Shown: positions 1 to 5,165 of the stretch, piece by piece | Layout: the number at the start of each line of letters is the position of its first letter | Position numbering within the stretch: position 1 is the first letter of the stretch | Position numbers and translations under genes: made by a program | Notes under the pieces: generated by a model | Database searches by the model: none | Seen by the model: the letters and a program-made list of their open reading frames with translations, nothing else | Told to the model about the DNA's origin: nothing | Assembly (NCBI GenBank): GCA_028692515.1 | Contig: JAQUXG010000141.1 | Span: 1 to 5,165, forward strand | Direction: 5' to 3' | DNA from: Kiritimatiellales bacterium | Lineage (GTDB): Bacteria; Verrucomicrobiota; Kiritimatiellia; Kiritimatiellales; Tichowtungiaceae | DNA: 5,165 nt

Positions 1-359
1 GACATCTCGACTCGTGACAAAACATCAATGCAGGCATCGGTGACGGCATGAATCGCTTTCTGCACCGGAACTCCCGCCTCGATTTCTTCCTGAATCCTTC
101 CGACAAACTGGGCGTCCTCCAGAATTGCGAGATGAACCGCGAAGATCCGGGAGGCGGCTTCGGCCATGCGCTCTTGCATACTCTGCTGGAACTGGCTGAG
201 CTGGTCGCGGGTTTCCTTGACGGCTCGTTGAAAGTCAGCGAGTGCGTATGTAGAGGCGCTGTCCTCTTCCTCGCGGGGTATAGGCGCAAATGTCACAAGT
301 GCGGCTCCCATCGCAACGCCGTCAGAAGCCGGCTTCCCCGTCAACACATTCTGGTGCAT
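1..359 (-). CDS. ptsI: PTS enzyme I (phosphoenolpyruvate-protein phosphotransferase), N-terminal part, cut by window edge
   Basis: Enzyme I takes phosphate from phosphoenolpyruvate onto a histidine and passes it to HPr in the cytoplasm, the first step of the sugar phosphotransferase system. Only the first 119 residues are visible; the gene continues past base 1. Residues 6-22 (LTGKPASDGVAMGAALV) match the opening strand of the PEP-utiliser N-terminal domain (family pattern G-x-x-x-S-P-G-x-A-x-G), with Asp where Pro is usual. Residues 40-119 match the HPr-binding helical subdomain, including IFAVHLAILEDAQFV (72-86), the counterpart of the common IFEAHLLILEDPEL. The phospho-histidine and PEP-binding barrel lie outside the window. 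I chose ATG at 357-359 because AGGAA (366-370) sits 6 bases upstream; an in-frame ATG at 387-389 would add ten residues but lies inside a palindrome and lacks a ribosome site. No upstream GAF or HPr domain is fused. Family assignment is strong. Whether it is ptsI or a paralogue (PtsP or FruB-like) cannot be settled from this end. Confidence 0.88.
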   Translation of the reverse strand, partial: MHQNVLTGKPASDGVAMGAALVTFAPIPREEEDSASTYALADFQRAVKETRDQLSQFQQSMQERMAEAASRIFAVHLAILEDAQFVGRIQEEIEAGVPVQKAIHAVTDACIDVLSRVEM

Positions 360-365
360 ACATCG

Positions 366-370
366 TTCCT
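366..370 (-). promoter_or_regulatory. Ribosome binding site for ptsI
   Basis: The minus strand reads AGGAA six bases before the ATG at 359. It decides the start, since the upstream in-frame ATG (389) has no purine-rich stretch at the right distance. Confidence 0.55.
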
Positions 371-375
371 GTTTT

Positions 376-393
376 TCAGATGCCGGCATCTGA
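376..393. promoter_or_regulatory. 18-bp perfect palindrome in the ptsI leader
   Basis: TCAGATGCCGGCATCTGA is its own reverse complement across all 18 bases. It lies immediately upstream of the ptsI ribosome site and 16 bases from the start codon. It could be an operator for a dimeric regulator, or in RNA a 7-bp hairpin with a CCGG loop. It is not a terminator for ptsI-direction transcripts, because it is followed by A residues. The function is inferred from position only. Confidence 0.45.
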
Positions 394-641
394 CTGCCAT
401 GGGTTAAAAAACATTACTTCAGCCTGGCTCGCTATGTTTCCTCCGCATAGTACCCGAACGAACGGATCAGGTTTGTCCGATCTGCCTGATAACTTTTCAA
501 TGTTCACGACAATACGTTGGAAGCGGTGTCTGCGCTATGGGGTGAAACCCGCAGGCAGGGTTTCACCCCATAGCGTCAAAACAGAACCCGGATTACATTC
601 AGGGTGTGAAACCAAACGGGGAGAGAATCCTGGGGCCATTG
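394..641. other. Non-coding stretch between ptsI and the small membrane-protein gene
   Basis: These roughly 250 bases hold no convincing gene on either strand. They should contain the ptsI promoter (minus strand) and whatever drives the small plus-strand gene. I could not pick a convincing -35/-10 pair for either. Visible structures are the large inverted repeat at 533-575, a weaker repeat ATCAGG (467-472) / CCTGAT (485-490), and CTATG/CATAG arms at 432-450. Plus-strand open frames that cross this stretch have no family-like sequence. Confidence 0.5.
533..575. repeat. Perfect 18-bp inverted repeat with 7-base loop
   Basis: The left arm (533-550) and right arm (558-575) are exact reverse complements over 18 bases, separated by GCAGGCA. 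No run of T follows on either strand, so it does not look like a simple intrinsic terminator. Each arm also contains the smaller near-palindrome GGGT-N3-ACCC (540-550 and 558-568), which recurs at 4789-4799. It could be a REP-like extragenic palindrome, a paired operator, or an RNA hairpin shielding the ends of divergent transcripts. The structure is seen directly; the role is unknown. Confidence 0.8.
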
Positions 642-902
642 ATGTACAGACAGAGACCGTCATACCCGGCCTTGATTTCAGCCGGCGCCGTTCTGCTTAT
701 GGGTACGCTCCTGGTTTTGGCGATGAAGCAGGAGGAGGCTTCTTTTCGGGAGCTTCTCCTGACGGGTTGTATAACGCTTTGCTCGTCCGCGATTCTGCTG
801 GTGATTGCTTTTGCCCGGTATCAATTTACCCATCTGTGGAAGCACCCGGACCCCGCTTTTTCAAGGAAGCGGGCAACACGCAGTGAACGCGGGGGCCGCT
901 GA
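642..902 (+). CDS. Small two-helix membrane protein, unknown function
   Basis: I do not recognise a family for this 86-residue product. It has two hydrophobic segments, about residues 8-28 (YPALISAGAVLLMGTLLVLA core) and 38-58 (LLLTGCITLCSSAILLVIAF core), joined by a short charged loop (KQEEASFRE). The N-terminus is basic (Arg3, Arg5) and the tail is strongly basic (SRKRATRSERGGR), which by the positive-inside rule puts both ends in the cytoplasm. The start is uncertain. I took the ATG at 642; a GTG at 606 would add 12 residues, and neither has a well-spaced ribosome site (GGGGAG at 618-623 is too far from 642). It is the only plus-strand gene, converges on the GH130 gene and follows the 533-575 inverted repeat. 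The regular hydrophobic pattern supports a real gene, but chance is not excluded. Confidence 0.45.
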   Translation: MYRQRPSYPALISAGAVLLMGTLLVLAMKQEEASFRELLLTGCITLCSSAILLVIAFARYQFTHLWKHPDPAFSRKRATRSERGGR

Positions 903-971
903 CGGGAAAGCCGTATTCTGCGGGTTGGATGACCGGCCAATGAACCGGGCGGCAGCTACCGGGTTTGTAAC

Positions 972-988
972 TTTCCAAGGTTTGGAAA
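972..988. terminator. Small hairpin between convergent genes, possible bidirectional terminator
   Basis: TTTCCAA (972-978) and TTGGAAA (982-988) form a perfect 7-bp stem with a 3-base loop. The hairpin begins 15 bases beyond the GH130 stop (minus strand) and 69 bases beyond the stop of the plus-strand small gene, where a shared terminator would be expected. The stem is AT-rich and the following T content on the minus strand is poor (GTTACAAACC), so termination is only a guess. Confidence 0.3.
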
Positions 989-1003
989 AGGGAGAGTTTC
1001 CGT

Positions 1004-2458
1004 TTATTCCATCGCGGCGAGGAGTTCGTCGCGCGAGAGGGTGGCGAAGGTGGTTGCGTAGTCGGACATGGCGTAGGGCAGGATGAGCCGACTGTTGTGA
1101 ATGAGACTGCCGCAGGAATAAACCACGTTGGGAACATAGCCTTCGCGTTCGTTTTCGTCGGGTGTGATCAGCGGCTCGCGCAGGCGGCCGATGACTTTGG
1201 TCGGATCGTTCAGATCAAGCAGGAAGGCGCCGATACAATACTTTCGCATCGGCCCGACTCCGTGACTGAGCACCAGCCAGCCCGCTTCGGTTTCGATCGG
1301 TGAACCGCAGTTGCCGATCTGGATGAATTCCCAGGGGAACTTCGGTTTCAGGATCAGCTGCGATGTGTTCCAGAAGTGCAGGTTATCGGAGAACAGGACG
1401 TAGATATTTTCCGCATCCTGCCGTCCCATCATGACATAGCGGCCGTTAATTTTTCGCGGAAACAGCGCCATGCCTTTGTTCTGCACGGCGGGTCCGTTCA
1501 GTGTAGAAAACTTAAAATGGAGAAAGTCGGCCGTTTCGATGAACTGCGGCAAAACCATTTTTCCATCGTAGGCGGTGTAGGTGGCGCAATAGTTCTGTGT
1601 GCCGTCGTCATGTTTAAAAAGAACAAAGCGCGCATCCTCGATTCCATTGCTCTGCGACGGAGTGGATGGAAAGAGTACGCGCTCGGACGGACGCGAGTCG
1701 GCATCGAACTGCACTTCATAGTTCGCCTGAGCCAGCAACATGATTTTTGCGGCGGCTGTATGGGCCTTCCGATCCTGCATGGGCCGGTCTTTTACCGCCT
1801 CCTGAACCCGGGTGCGCAATTCGTCTTGTGTGAATGAATTTTCCAGGCCGTCGAGGACGTGCCGGCTCAGTGATCCGGCCAGGCCGAGCTCCTGAAGCTT
1901 CCGTTCAAATATCGGCTTGTGATAGGCCGTGTTCGGGATCTGCGCCGGTTCGAGGCAGTAGCGGGTGGGATCCGTAATCGTGATTCCGCTTTTTTTATCC
2001 AGCACACCGGTGCGAAAGGTGACAGAGGAAATATGGCCTTCGCCGGTGGCCCGCAGACTGAGGATAAACCGCAACGAGCCGGCCGGAAGATCCGACTGAT
2101 CCGGATGCGGCACCATGGACGGATTGAACAGCGCCGAGGCTTCGAGCGAATACTCGTGGCTGAAATAGGATCCCAGCAGCAGCTTCCGCTCTTTGGACAG
2201 TTTCTGCCCGGGATGCAGACAGGCCCGTACCCGGCTGAAACGTTGCAAGAGAAACTCTTCAATTTTTGCATGGCGCGAGCCGAATTCGGTTTTCACCTGT
2301 TTCCACAGCGCATCGACATCGCGATCGGAAAGGGCCATCACCTGTGCGCAGAGTTTCATGGCGCGCCGGTCGCCGGTCTGGAGAAACGGACGAAGCAGCA
2401 CGCGGGTGGGATCCGGATGCAGCACGATTTTTGTGCGGTCGATGTGAATGGAGTTCAT
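1004..2458 (-). CDS. GH130 family glycoside phosphorylase/hydrolase (mannoside-type), long form
   Basis: This 484-residue protein belongs to GH130, whose characterised members phosphorolyse or hydrolyse beta-mannosides on a five-bladed beta-propeller. Residues 1-100 are a mostly helical N-terminal extension. Residues 112-152 (NPSMVPHPDQ, then RATGEGHISSVTFRTG) resemble the long-form subgroup. A helical insert covers about 180-245. The main GH130 signature is GIEDARFVLF at 272-281, where the Asp (275) aligns with the family's proposed general acid; the usual EDPR reads EDAR. Later core motifs are YTAYDG (294-299), ALFPRKINGRY (331-341), GSPIETEAGWLVLSHGVG (385-402) and YVPNVVYSCG (441-450). 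There is no signal peptide, so it is probably cytoplasmic. Its ATG overlaps the upstream glycosyltransferase stop as ATGA behind a strong AGGAGG, so the two are translationally coupled. Phosphorylase versus hydrolase, and the exact substrate, cannot be decided from sequence alone. Confidence 0.9.
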   Translation of the reverse strand: MNSIHIDRTKIVLHPDPTRVLLRPFLQTGDRRAMKLCAQVMALSDRDVDALWKQVKTEFGSRHAKIEEFLLQRFSRVRACLHPGQKLSKERKLLLGSYFSHEYSLEASALFNPSMVPHPDQSDLPAGSLRFILSLRATGEGHISSVTFRTGVLDKKSGITITDPTRYCLEPAQIPNTAYHKPIFERKLQELGLAGSLSRHVLDGLENSFTQDELRTRVQEAVKDRPMQDRKAHTAAAKIMLLAQANYEVQFDADSRPSERVLFPSTPSQSNGIEDARFVLFKHDDGTQNYCATYTAYDGKMVLPQFIETADFLHFKFSTLNGPAVQNKGMALFPRKINGRYVMMGRQDAENIYVLFSDNLHFWNTSQLILKPKFPWEFIQIGNCGSPIETEAGWLVLSHGVGPMRKYCIGAFLLDLNDPTKVIGRLREPLITPDENEREGYVPNVVYSCGSLIHNSRLILPYAMSDYATTFATLSRDELLAAME

Positions 2459-4749
2459 AAAGATTCCTCCTGAAGAAAGGGCTGATCGAACACAACCGCT
2501 CTGTTTTGCATCAGTCGCATTTCGGCCAGCGAGAGCAGGAAGGCCAGTGTGGACTCCGCACCCTGATTCTGATTGATCCGGTCGACATGCAACGCGTCAT
2601 GACAGCCGCCAGTATGCAGGGAACAAAGTTCCAGTCCGAGATCATTCCATCCGAGAAACCAGTCGAAGGCCCGCTGAGCCTCTTCGTGCCACCAGGCATC
2701 CTCCGTGATCCGGTAGGCGGCGAGACAGGCGGAGACCATCGCCTGCGCTTCGATGGGCTGCTGATCGAAGGCGGCCCGCGGTCCGCCGCGCTGATAAAAT
2801 CCGTTGCTGCCGACGGGGCGGAAGTCGCCGTTCTCGGCGGTTTGCACTTCGGCCAGCCAGCGCAAGGTTTGCAGGCCGCGCTCCAGCACGGCCGCCTGTC
2901 CCGTTGCGTGTCCGCTTAAAATTAAGGCGTGCGCGAGCTTGGCGTTGTCGTATGAAAGAACTTTTTCAAACCACGGCCAGTCATGCTTTGCCGACCGGTC
3001 GAAGAGCCCCATCAGACGCTCTATCAAGGTATCGCGCATCTTGCTGGCAAGGCTATCTCCGCTGAGGCGCTGCAGATATTCGTGAATTCCGAGCAGACTA
3101 AAGGCCCACGCGCGCGGCGAGGTAAAGGTTTCCACAGCCGGCAGTGCCAACGCAAAAACCTGACCGGACATCATTTGGAAGCTTTTATACGGCGAGCGTC
3201 CCGTTCCCGTTCCCAGCGCCCAGAGCGCCCGGGCGTGGGAGTCTTCCGAACGCTCTTTATCGAGCCAGTGGCGGTCAAAGCGCATGTGGTTGTGAAACCG
3301 GCGGGTCTTAAGATCGAAGGCGTGGCTGAGAAATGCCGCATAGGTTGTTGCCAGTGCCCGCACAGTGCCCGGATCCTCTTCCATTTCATCCAGAAGAACG
3401 GTCAGGATGAATGCGCGGGCGTTGTCGTCGGTGCAGTAACCCTCCGAAAAGTTCGGCACAGCGAATAACGCGTGCTGAAAAAGTCCGGTGGAATCGGTCA
3501 TGCGTAACAGATGCTCCAGCCTCAGCTTGGGTAGCGCGCGCGGCTGCTGGTCGAGCGTTTTGGTGGCAAACGACTTGCGTGAGAGTGCCGAGCCTTCGAG
3601 CCGGGCCTGTTCGAAGGAACGCATGTAGAGCCGCGCGGTGTTGCTCCAGATCATTTCGCGGCCCAGTTTGTAGGCGTTCTTACGCATGGCGGTGCGGCGC
3701 GAATCGTCGTGCAGCAGACCGGTCACCGCATTCGCAATGGCCGGGGCATCGCCGAATGGCACCAGCACGCCGCGCCCGTCCGCGAGCAGCTCCGCCGCAT
3801 GCCAGTAGGGTGTTGAAACAACGGCTTTGCCCGCGCCGAACGCATAGGCCAGTGCGCCGGAGGTGATCTGCGCTTCGTTGAGATACGGTGTGATGTACAG
3901 ATCCGCCGCGCCGATAAATTCCTTGAGTTCATCGAGCTCCACAAACCGATTGTAGAAAATGACGTTTTTCTGAACGTTGTTCCGCTTGGCCAGCCGTTCG
4001 AGACTGAGCCGGTAGGCTTCGCCTTTTTCCCGCAGTTCGTGCGGATGCGTCGCCCCGAGGACAATATATACGACATCGGGAAATTCTTTTAGAATCTGCG
4101 GCATCGCATTCAGCACCTGTTCAATCCCCTTGTTCGGTGACAGCAGTCCGAAGGTCAGCAGCACCGTTCGACCGGCCACGCCGAACTGGTCTTTGTAATA
4201 ATTGGGATCGATAAACGGGATGTCATGGATGCCGTGCGGGATGAGATCAATCTTGTCCGGCGGAGCCTGATAGACCTCCTGCAGCATTTGCTTTCCCCGT
4301 TCTGTCATCACCAGCAGCCGTGTGGAGCGCGCGATCAGTTCATGCATTACCCGCCGCTGCTCGGGGTTCGGGTCGCGCAGGACGGTGTGCAGTGTCGTGA
4401 CGACCGGCATTCGTAATTCGCGCAGCAGTGTCAGCACATGGCCGCCTGACGGTCCGCCGTAAATCCCGAACTCGTGCTGCAGGCAGACGACATCCACATT
4501 GCTGATATTCAGAAAATCCGCAGCCCGCTGATAGGACGCCCAATCCTGCTCTTCGATTTCAAAATGCACGCCGGGGGGATAGGTATAACCGCCTTTGATG
4601 TCATTGACCGGCACCGCGAAACACTGGGTTTGCAGATGCTCGGCGGCCACGGCGGAAAGCAGATCGGATGTGAACGTGGCGATGCCGCATTTGCGCGGAA
4701 GGTAGTTGCCCACAAAAGCAACTTTCTTGATTTTAGAAATTTTTTCCAT
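2455..4749 (-). CDS. GT4-type glycosyltransferase with C-terminal alpha-helical domain
   Basis: A 764-residue, two-part protein. Residues 8-385 form a GT-B fold retaining glycosyltransferase of the GT4 type, which moves a sugar from a nucleotide donor to an acceptor. Landmarks are the N-terminal loop GNYLPRKCGIATFT (14-27), QHEFGIYGG (91-99), TLHTVL (119-124), PHGIHD (171-176), the donor-phosphate loop GLLSPNKG (201-208), and the donor-site region EAQITSGALAYAFGAGKAVV (292-311) followed by STPYWHAAELLADGRG (312-327). Residues about 400-750 are all-helical with repeated helix motifs (GYCTDDNARA 437-446, DSHARALWALG 503-513, YDNAKLAHALI 600-610, IEAQAMVSACLAAY 666-679, NQGAESTLAFLLSLAE 728-743), suggesting an (alpha/alpha) toroid. 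No signal peptide or membrane span is seen. I start at ATG 4747-4749, because residues before it (frame open to TTG 4890) are low-complexity and would cover the likely promoter. The gene is operonic with the GH130 gene. Donor and acceptor are unknown; a mannose-containing product is inferred from the partner. Confidence 0.88.
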   Translation of the reverse strand: MEKISKIKKVAFVGNYLPRKCGIATFTSDLLSAVAAEHLQTQCFAVPVNDIKGGYTYPPGVHFEIEEQDWASYQRAADFLNISNVDVVCLQHEFGIYGGPSGGHVLTLLRELRMPVVTTLHTVLRDPNPEQRRVMHELIARSTRLLVMTERGKQMLQEVYQAPPDKIDLIPHGIHDIPFIDPNYYKDQFGVAGRTVLLTFGLLSPNKGIEQVLNAMPQILKEFPDVVYIVLGATHPHELREKGEAYRLSLERLAKRNNVQKNVIFYNRFVELDELKEFIGAADLYITPYLNEAQITSGALAYAFGAGKAVVSTPYWHAAELLADGRGVLVPFGDAPAIANAVTGLLHDDSRRTAMRKNAYKLGREMIWSNTARLYMRSFEQARLEGSALSRKSFATKTLDQQPRALPKLRLEHLLRMTDSTGLFQHALFAVPNFSEGYCTDDNARAFILTVLLDEMEEDPGTVRALATTYAAFLSHAFDLKTRRFHNHMRFDRHWLDKERSEDSHARALWALGTGTGRSPYKSFQMMSGQVFALALPAVETFTSPRAWAFSLLGIHEYLQRLSGDSLASKMRDTLIERLMGLFDRSAKHDWPWFEKVLSYDNAKLAHALILSGHATGQAAVLERGLQTLRWLAEVQTAENGDFRPVGSNGFYQRGGPRAAFDQQPIEAQAMVSACLAAYRITEDAWWHEEAQRAFDWFLGWNDLGLELCSLHTGGCHDALHVDRINQNQGAESTLAFLLSLAEMRLMQNRAVVFDQPFLQEESL
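2464..2471 (-). promoter_or_regulatory. Strong ribosome binding site for the GH130 gene, inside the glycosyltransferase gene
   Basis: The minus strand reads AGGAGGAA, 5-7 bases before the GH130 ATG (2456-2458). It lies in the last codons of the upstream gene. Together with the four-base ATGA stop/start overlap it supports coupled translation, and a good native initiation rate for the second gene. Confidence 0.85.
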
Positions 4750-4780
4750 AGATGCAGATTCTGCCGTCTGCATACCGTTT

Positions 4781-4809
4781 TTTATATGGGGTGTAACCCT
4801 ACTGCGGAA
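4781..4809 (-). promoter_or_regulatory. Possible promoter of the glycosyltransferase-GH130 operon
   Basis: On the minus strand TATAAA (4781-4786) lies 17 bases after a weak TTCCGC (4804-4809), which would start transcription near 4774 and leave a leader of about 25 bases before the ATG at 4749. The -10 match is good and the -35 match poor. Its position agrees with the short start chosen for the glycosyltransferase. No clear Shine-Dalgarno sequence precedes that ATG. Confidence 0.3.
4789..4799. promoter_or_regulatory. GGGT-N3-ACCC element in the operon promoter spacer
   Basis: GGGTGTAACCC is a near-palindrome lying between the proposed -35 and -10. The longer TATGGGGTGTAACCC (4785-4799) matches the left arm of the distant inverted repeat (536-550) at 14 of 15 bases. 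It would suit an operator, but that is inference from placement and recurrence. Confidence 0.35.
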
Positions 4810-4956
4810 AAACAGGAATGATGAAGCGGGAGCTTGATGCGTATCCATTCGTTGTGCCGGGGAGTTTTTCACAGCGAATGAAGAACTCAACGAATCGAAC
4901 TTACGAGATGTACGGGTGTGCTTACTGAATACCTTTTCAAAAACTCATCCGTTTGA

Positions 4957-4978
4957 CCGATGGTCTCCAGACCATCGG
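4957..4978. terminator. Perfect 10-bp hairpin downstream of the CsbD-like gene
   Basis: CCGATGGTCT (4957-4966) and AGACCATCGG (4969-4978) are exact reverse complements with CC between them (realistically a 9-bp stem with a 4-base loop). It begins 21 bases past the CsbD-like stop, where a terminator would be expected. It lacks an immediate T run on the minus strand; five Ts come only about 17 bases later. It is a likely transcript-end structure, but not a textbook intrinsic terminator. Confidence 0.45.
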
Positions 4979-4999
4979 AAATCGTGAGGGTCGGCAATG

Positions 5000-5165
5000 T
5001 TACTTGCTGATTCGTTTTGCGGCCTTATCAATGACCTTTTCAGCCTTTTGCTTGAACTGTCCGACGGCCTGATCCGTTTTTCCTTTGTTGCGAAGTTTGT
5101 CGTTACCGGCCAATGCGCCGGCTGCTTCTTCGACTCGACCTTTTGCGAGATCTGTTTTTCCGCCC
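5000..5165 (-). CDS. CsbD-family stress protein, C-terminal part, cut by window edge
   Basis: The visible 54 codons before the TAA (5000-5002) translate to a small, highly charged helical protein. It starts GGKTDLAKGRVEEAAGALAG and continues NDKLRNKGKTDQAVGQFKQK, then AEKVIDKAAKRISK. This is the CsbD pattern: G-x-x-x-x-x-x-G-x-x-x-E-x-x-G-x-L-x-G-N-x-x-L, then K-G-K-x-D-Q-x-x-G. Family members are about 60-70 residues, so only the first handful of residues are missing. CsbD-like proteins are general-stress induced (SigB-controlled in Bacillus, YjbJ in E. coli), with no settled biochemical function. It is transcribed in the same direction as the glycosyltransferase, but a 250-base gap with a hairpin separates them, so co-transcription is doubtful. 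It is too short and too truncated to be found as a complete reading frame here. Confidence 0.88.
   Translation of the reverse strand, partial: GGKTDLAKGRVEEAAGALAGNDKLRNKGKTDQAVGQFKQKAEKVIDKAAKRISK

Noticed and set aside
376..414. A 12-residue leader reading frame (ATG 414 to TGA 376) before ptsI, possibly an attenuator peptide.
   Set aside because: It has only a poor ribosome site, no run of regulatory codons and no terminator/antiterminator pair. Such a short frame is expected by chance.
533..575. The inverted repeat as a terminal repeat or miniature transposon.
   Set aside because: The arms are separated by only 7 bases and I see no target-site duplication at the flanks, so it is a hairpin rather than transposon ends.
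48..886. Plus-strand open frames 48-407 and 290-886.
   Set aside because: The first lies antisense to ptsI, whose translation matches a known family. The second runs antisense to ptsI, through the inverted repeat, and over the small membrane protein in another frame. Neither product has family-like sequence.
826..1137. Open frames at 805-1086 (+) and 826-1137 (-).
   Set aside because: Both overlap the 3' end of the GH130 gene or the small gene in other frames and have low-complexity Arg/Pro/Ser-rich products typical of shadows.
1376..3866. Long antisense frames at 1376-1837, 1919-2473, 2506-2919, 2983-3468 and 3411-3866 (+).
   Set aside because: All lie opposite the confidently assigned GH130 and glycosyltransferase genes. 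GC-rich codon bias produces such frames, and the products show no recognisable motif.
4750..4890. A longer glycosyltransferase starting at TTG 4890 (47 extra residues), or at ATGs 4848 or 4773.
   Set aside because: The added residues do not resemble the GT4 N-terminus, none of these starts has a clear ribosome site, and they overlap the likely TATAAA promoter and GGGT-N3-ACCC site. The fold begins right after ATG 4749.
1..5165. CRISPR array, tRNA, rRNA, insertion sequence or phage genes.
   Set aside because: I found no regularly spaced direct repeats, cloverleaf-like stretch, conserved rRNA sequence, transposase or integrase on either strand.

Overview
The window is a bacterial chromosomal segment, moderately GC-rich by eye and densely coded. 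Four of its five protein genes lie on the minus strand. Nothing in it fixes the taxon. A long-form GH130 protein encoded next to a GT4 glycosyltransferase with a helical C-terminal extension, plus a CsbD-like stress protein and a PTS enzyme I, would suit a PVC-group bacterium (Verrucomicrobiota/Kiritimatiellota-like) or another Gram-negative carbohydrate specialist. That is only an impression from family recall. I see no mobile element, CRISPR array, tRNA or rRNA.

Layout, read along the minus strand from the right edge. (1) 5165-5000: the last 54 codons of a CsbD-family gene cut by the window edge, followed by a perfect hairpin at 4957-4978. (2) 4999-4750: an intergenic control region with a possible promoter just before the glycosyltransferase gene and a GGGT-N3-ACCC element in its spacer. 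(3) 4749-2455: a large GT4 glycosyltransferase with an additional all-helical domain of about 350 residues. (4) 2458-1004: a long-form GH130 beta-propeller enzyme (mannoside phosphorylase/mannosidase superfamily). Its start overlaps the glycosyltransferase stop as ATGA, behind a strong AGGAGG. (5) 1003-903: a short convergent gap with a small hairpin. (6) 642-902, plus strand: a probable small two-helix membrane protein. (7) 641-360: a non-coding stretch of about 280 bases with an 18-bp perfect inverted repeat (533-575) and an 18-bp perfect palindrome (376-393). (8) 359-1: the first 119 codons of PTS enzyme I (ptsI), which is absent from a plain complete-ORF scan because it runs off the window.

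The core of the window is the translationally coupled glycosyltransferase/GH130 pair. One enzyme should build a glycoside from an activated sugar. The other belongs to a family that phosphorolyses or hydrolyses (mostly beta-)mannosides. Neither carries a visible signal peptide, and no transporter, SusCD-like pair or secreted hydrolase accompanies them. The simplest inference is a cytoplasmic make-and-recycle module for a mannose-containing (or related) oligosaccharide, possibly a reserve or stress compound, rather than a glycan-scavenging locus. The CsbD neighbour fits a stress setting, and the ptsI neighbour concerns carbon signalling or sugar uptake, but neither is shown to be functionally linked. 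The main unexplained non-coding signal is the GGGT-N3-ACCC element, found in both arms of the 533-575 hairpin and again before the glycosyltransferase gene.
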